The position numbers were made by a program, and so were the translations under genes. From contig QKGY01000252.1 of assembly GCA_003250235.1 (NCBI GenBank), forward strand, positions 1-5,698: a DNA stretch of 5,698 bases, written 5' to 3'. Position 1 is the stretch's first letter. Every line of letters begins with the position of its first letter. The stretch is from Desulfuromonadaceae bacterium. Its GTDB lineage: Bacteria; Desulfobacterota; Desulfuromonadia; Desulfuromonadales; SZUA-540. Positions 5,575-5,698 of the stretch are shown here, piece after piece. Below the pieces are notes generated by a model. That model did no database searches. It saw nothing but the letters and a program-made list of their open reading frames with translations, and was not told the origin of the DNA.

Positions 5575-5698
5575 ATGGATCTGTCCACCATAATCGGAAT
5601 ATGCGCCGCCTTTGCCCTGATGCTCTCAGCCATCATGATGGGGGGGTCCATATTCCTGTTCATCAATGTTCCCTCCATCGTTATCGTCGTGGGCGGAA
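5575..5698 (+). CDS. motA: MotA, flagellar motor stator subunit (N-terminal part, 3' truncated by window edge)
   Basis: MotA is the inner-membrane stator protein that, with MotB, forms the ion channel that drives rotation by acting on FliG. Only 41 complete codons are present. They begin MDLSTIIGICAAFALMLSAI, a first transmembrane helix at about residues 4-22, and continue with MMGGSIFLFINVPSIVIVVG, containing the start of the second helix. The MDL..IIG......I...I..GG....F....S..IV.GG pattern is characteristic of the PomA/LafT-like branch of MotA. GAGGT 7 nt upstream is a reasonable ribosome binding site. The proton-channel and cytoplasmic-loop residues lie outside the window, so proton versus sodium use cannot be judged. 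The related stator proteins ExbB/TolQ do not fit this start. It is likely followed by motB. Confidence 0.93.
   Translation, partial: MDLSTIIGICAAFALMLSAIMMGGSIFLFINVPSIVIVVGG

Noticed and set aside
1..5698. CRISPR arrays, tRNA/rRNA genes, insertion sequences, long direct repeats, phage or defence genes
   Set aside because: Looked for by eye on both strands; none seen. Nearly the whole window is accounted for by flagellar genes.

Overview
The window is a stretch of a flagellar gene cluster, all genes on the + strand: fliI (3' part only), fliJ, a MotE-like gene, fliK, flgD, a small conserved flagellar gene of unknown function, flgE, a strong terminator, and the first 41 codons of motA. High GC content, G/C-ending codons and the order fliI-fliJ-motE-like-fliK-flgD-(small flagellar gene)-flgE-motA suggest a Gram-negative bacterium of the Desulfuromonadales/Geobacter type (former Deltaproteobacteria). 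That assignment is an inference from gene order and protein character, not from a database search.

Bases 1-4053 hold tightly packed genes: the fliI-fliJ gap is 18 nt, fliJ and the motE-like gene overlap by 4 nt (ATGA), fliK starts 61 nt after the motE-like stop, flgD follows fliK by 22 nt, and the small gene follows flgD by 2 nt. No convincing terminator interrupts this stretch, so it is most simply one operon. It encodes the export ATPase and its stalk protein, a probable exported FliG/MgtE-N-like protein, the hook-length ruler, the hook cap and the hook subunit, which together form the hook-assembly stage of flagellum construction. Bases 4054-4126 separate the small gene from flgE and hold an 11-bp hairpin overlapping a plausible sigma-54 -24/-12 element. 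flgE (4127-5380) is followed by a textbook intrinsic terminator (5405-5440). Bases 5441-5574 hold no gene but contain a very good sigma-54 promoter match (5499-5514) ahead of motA, so the stator gene probably begins a separate transcription unit.

Nothing here looks like a wholly new system. The points worth a second look are the sigma-54 promoter at motA, the weaker one at flgE, small RNA hairpins at the ribosome binding sites of fliJ and fliK, a corrected fliK start, and two poorly characterised proteins (MotE-like and the flgD-flgE spacer protein).
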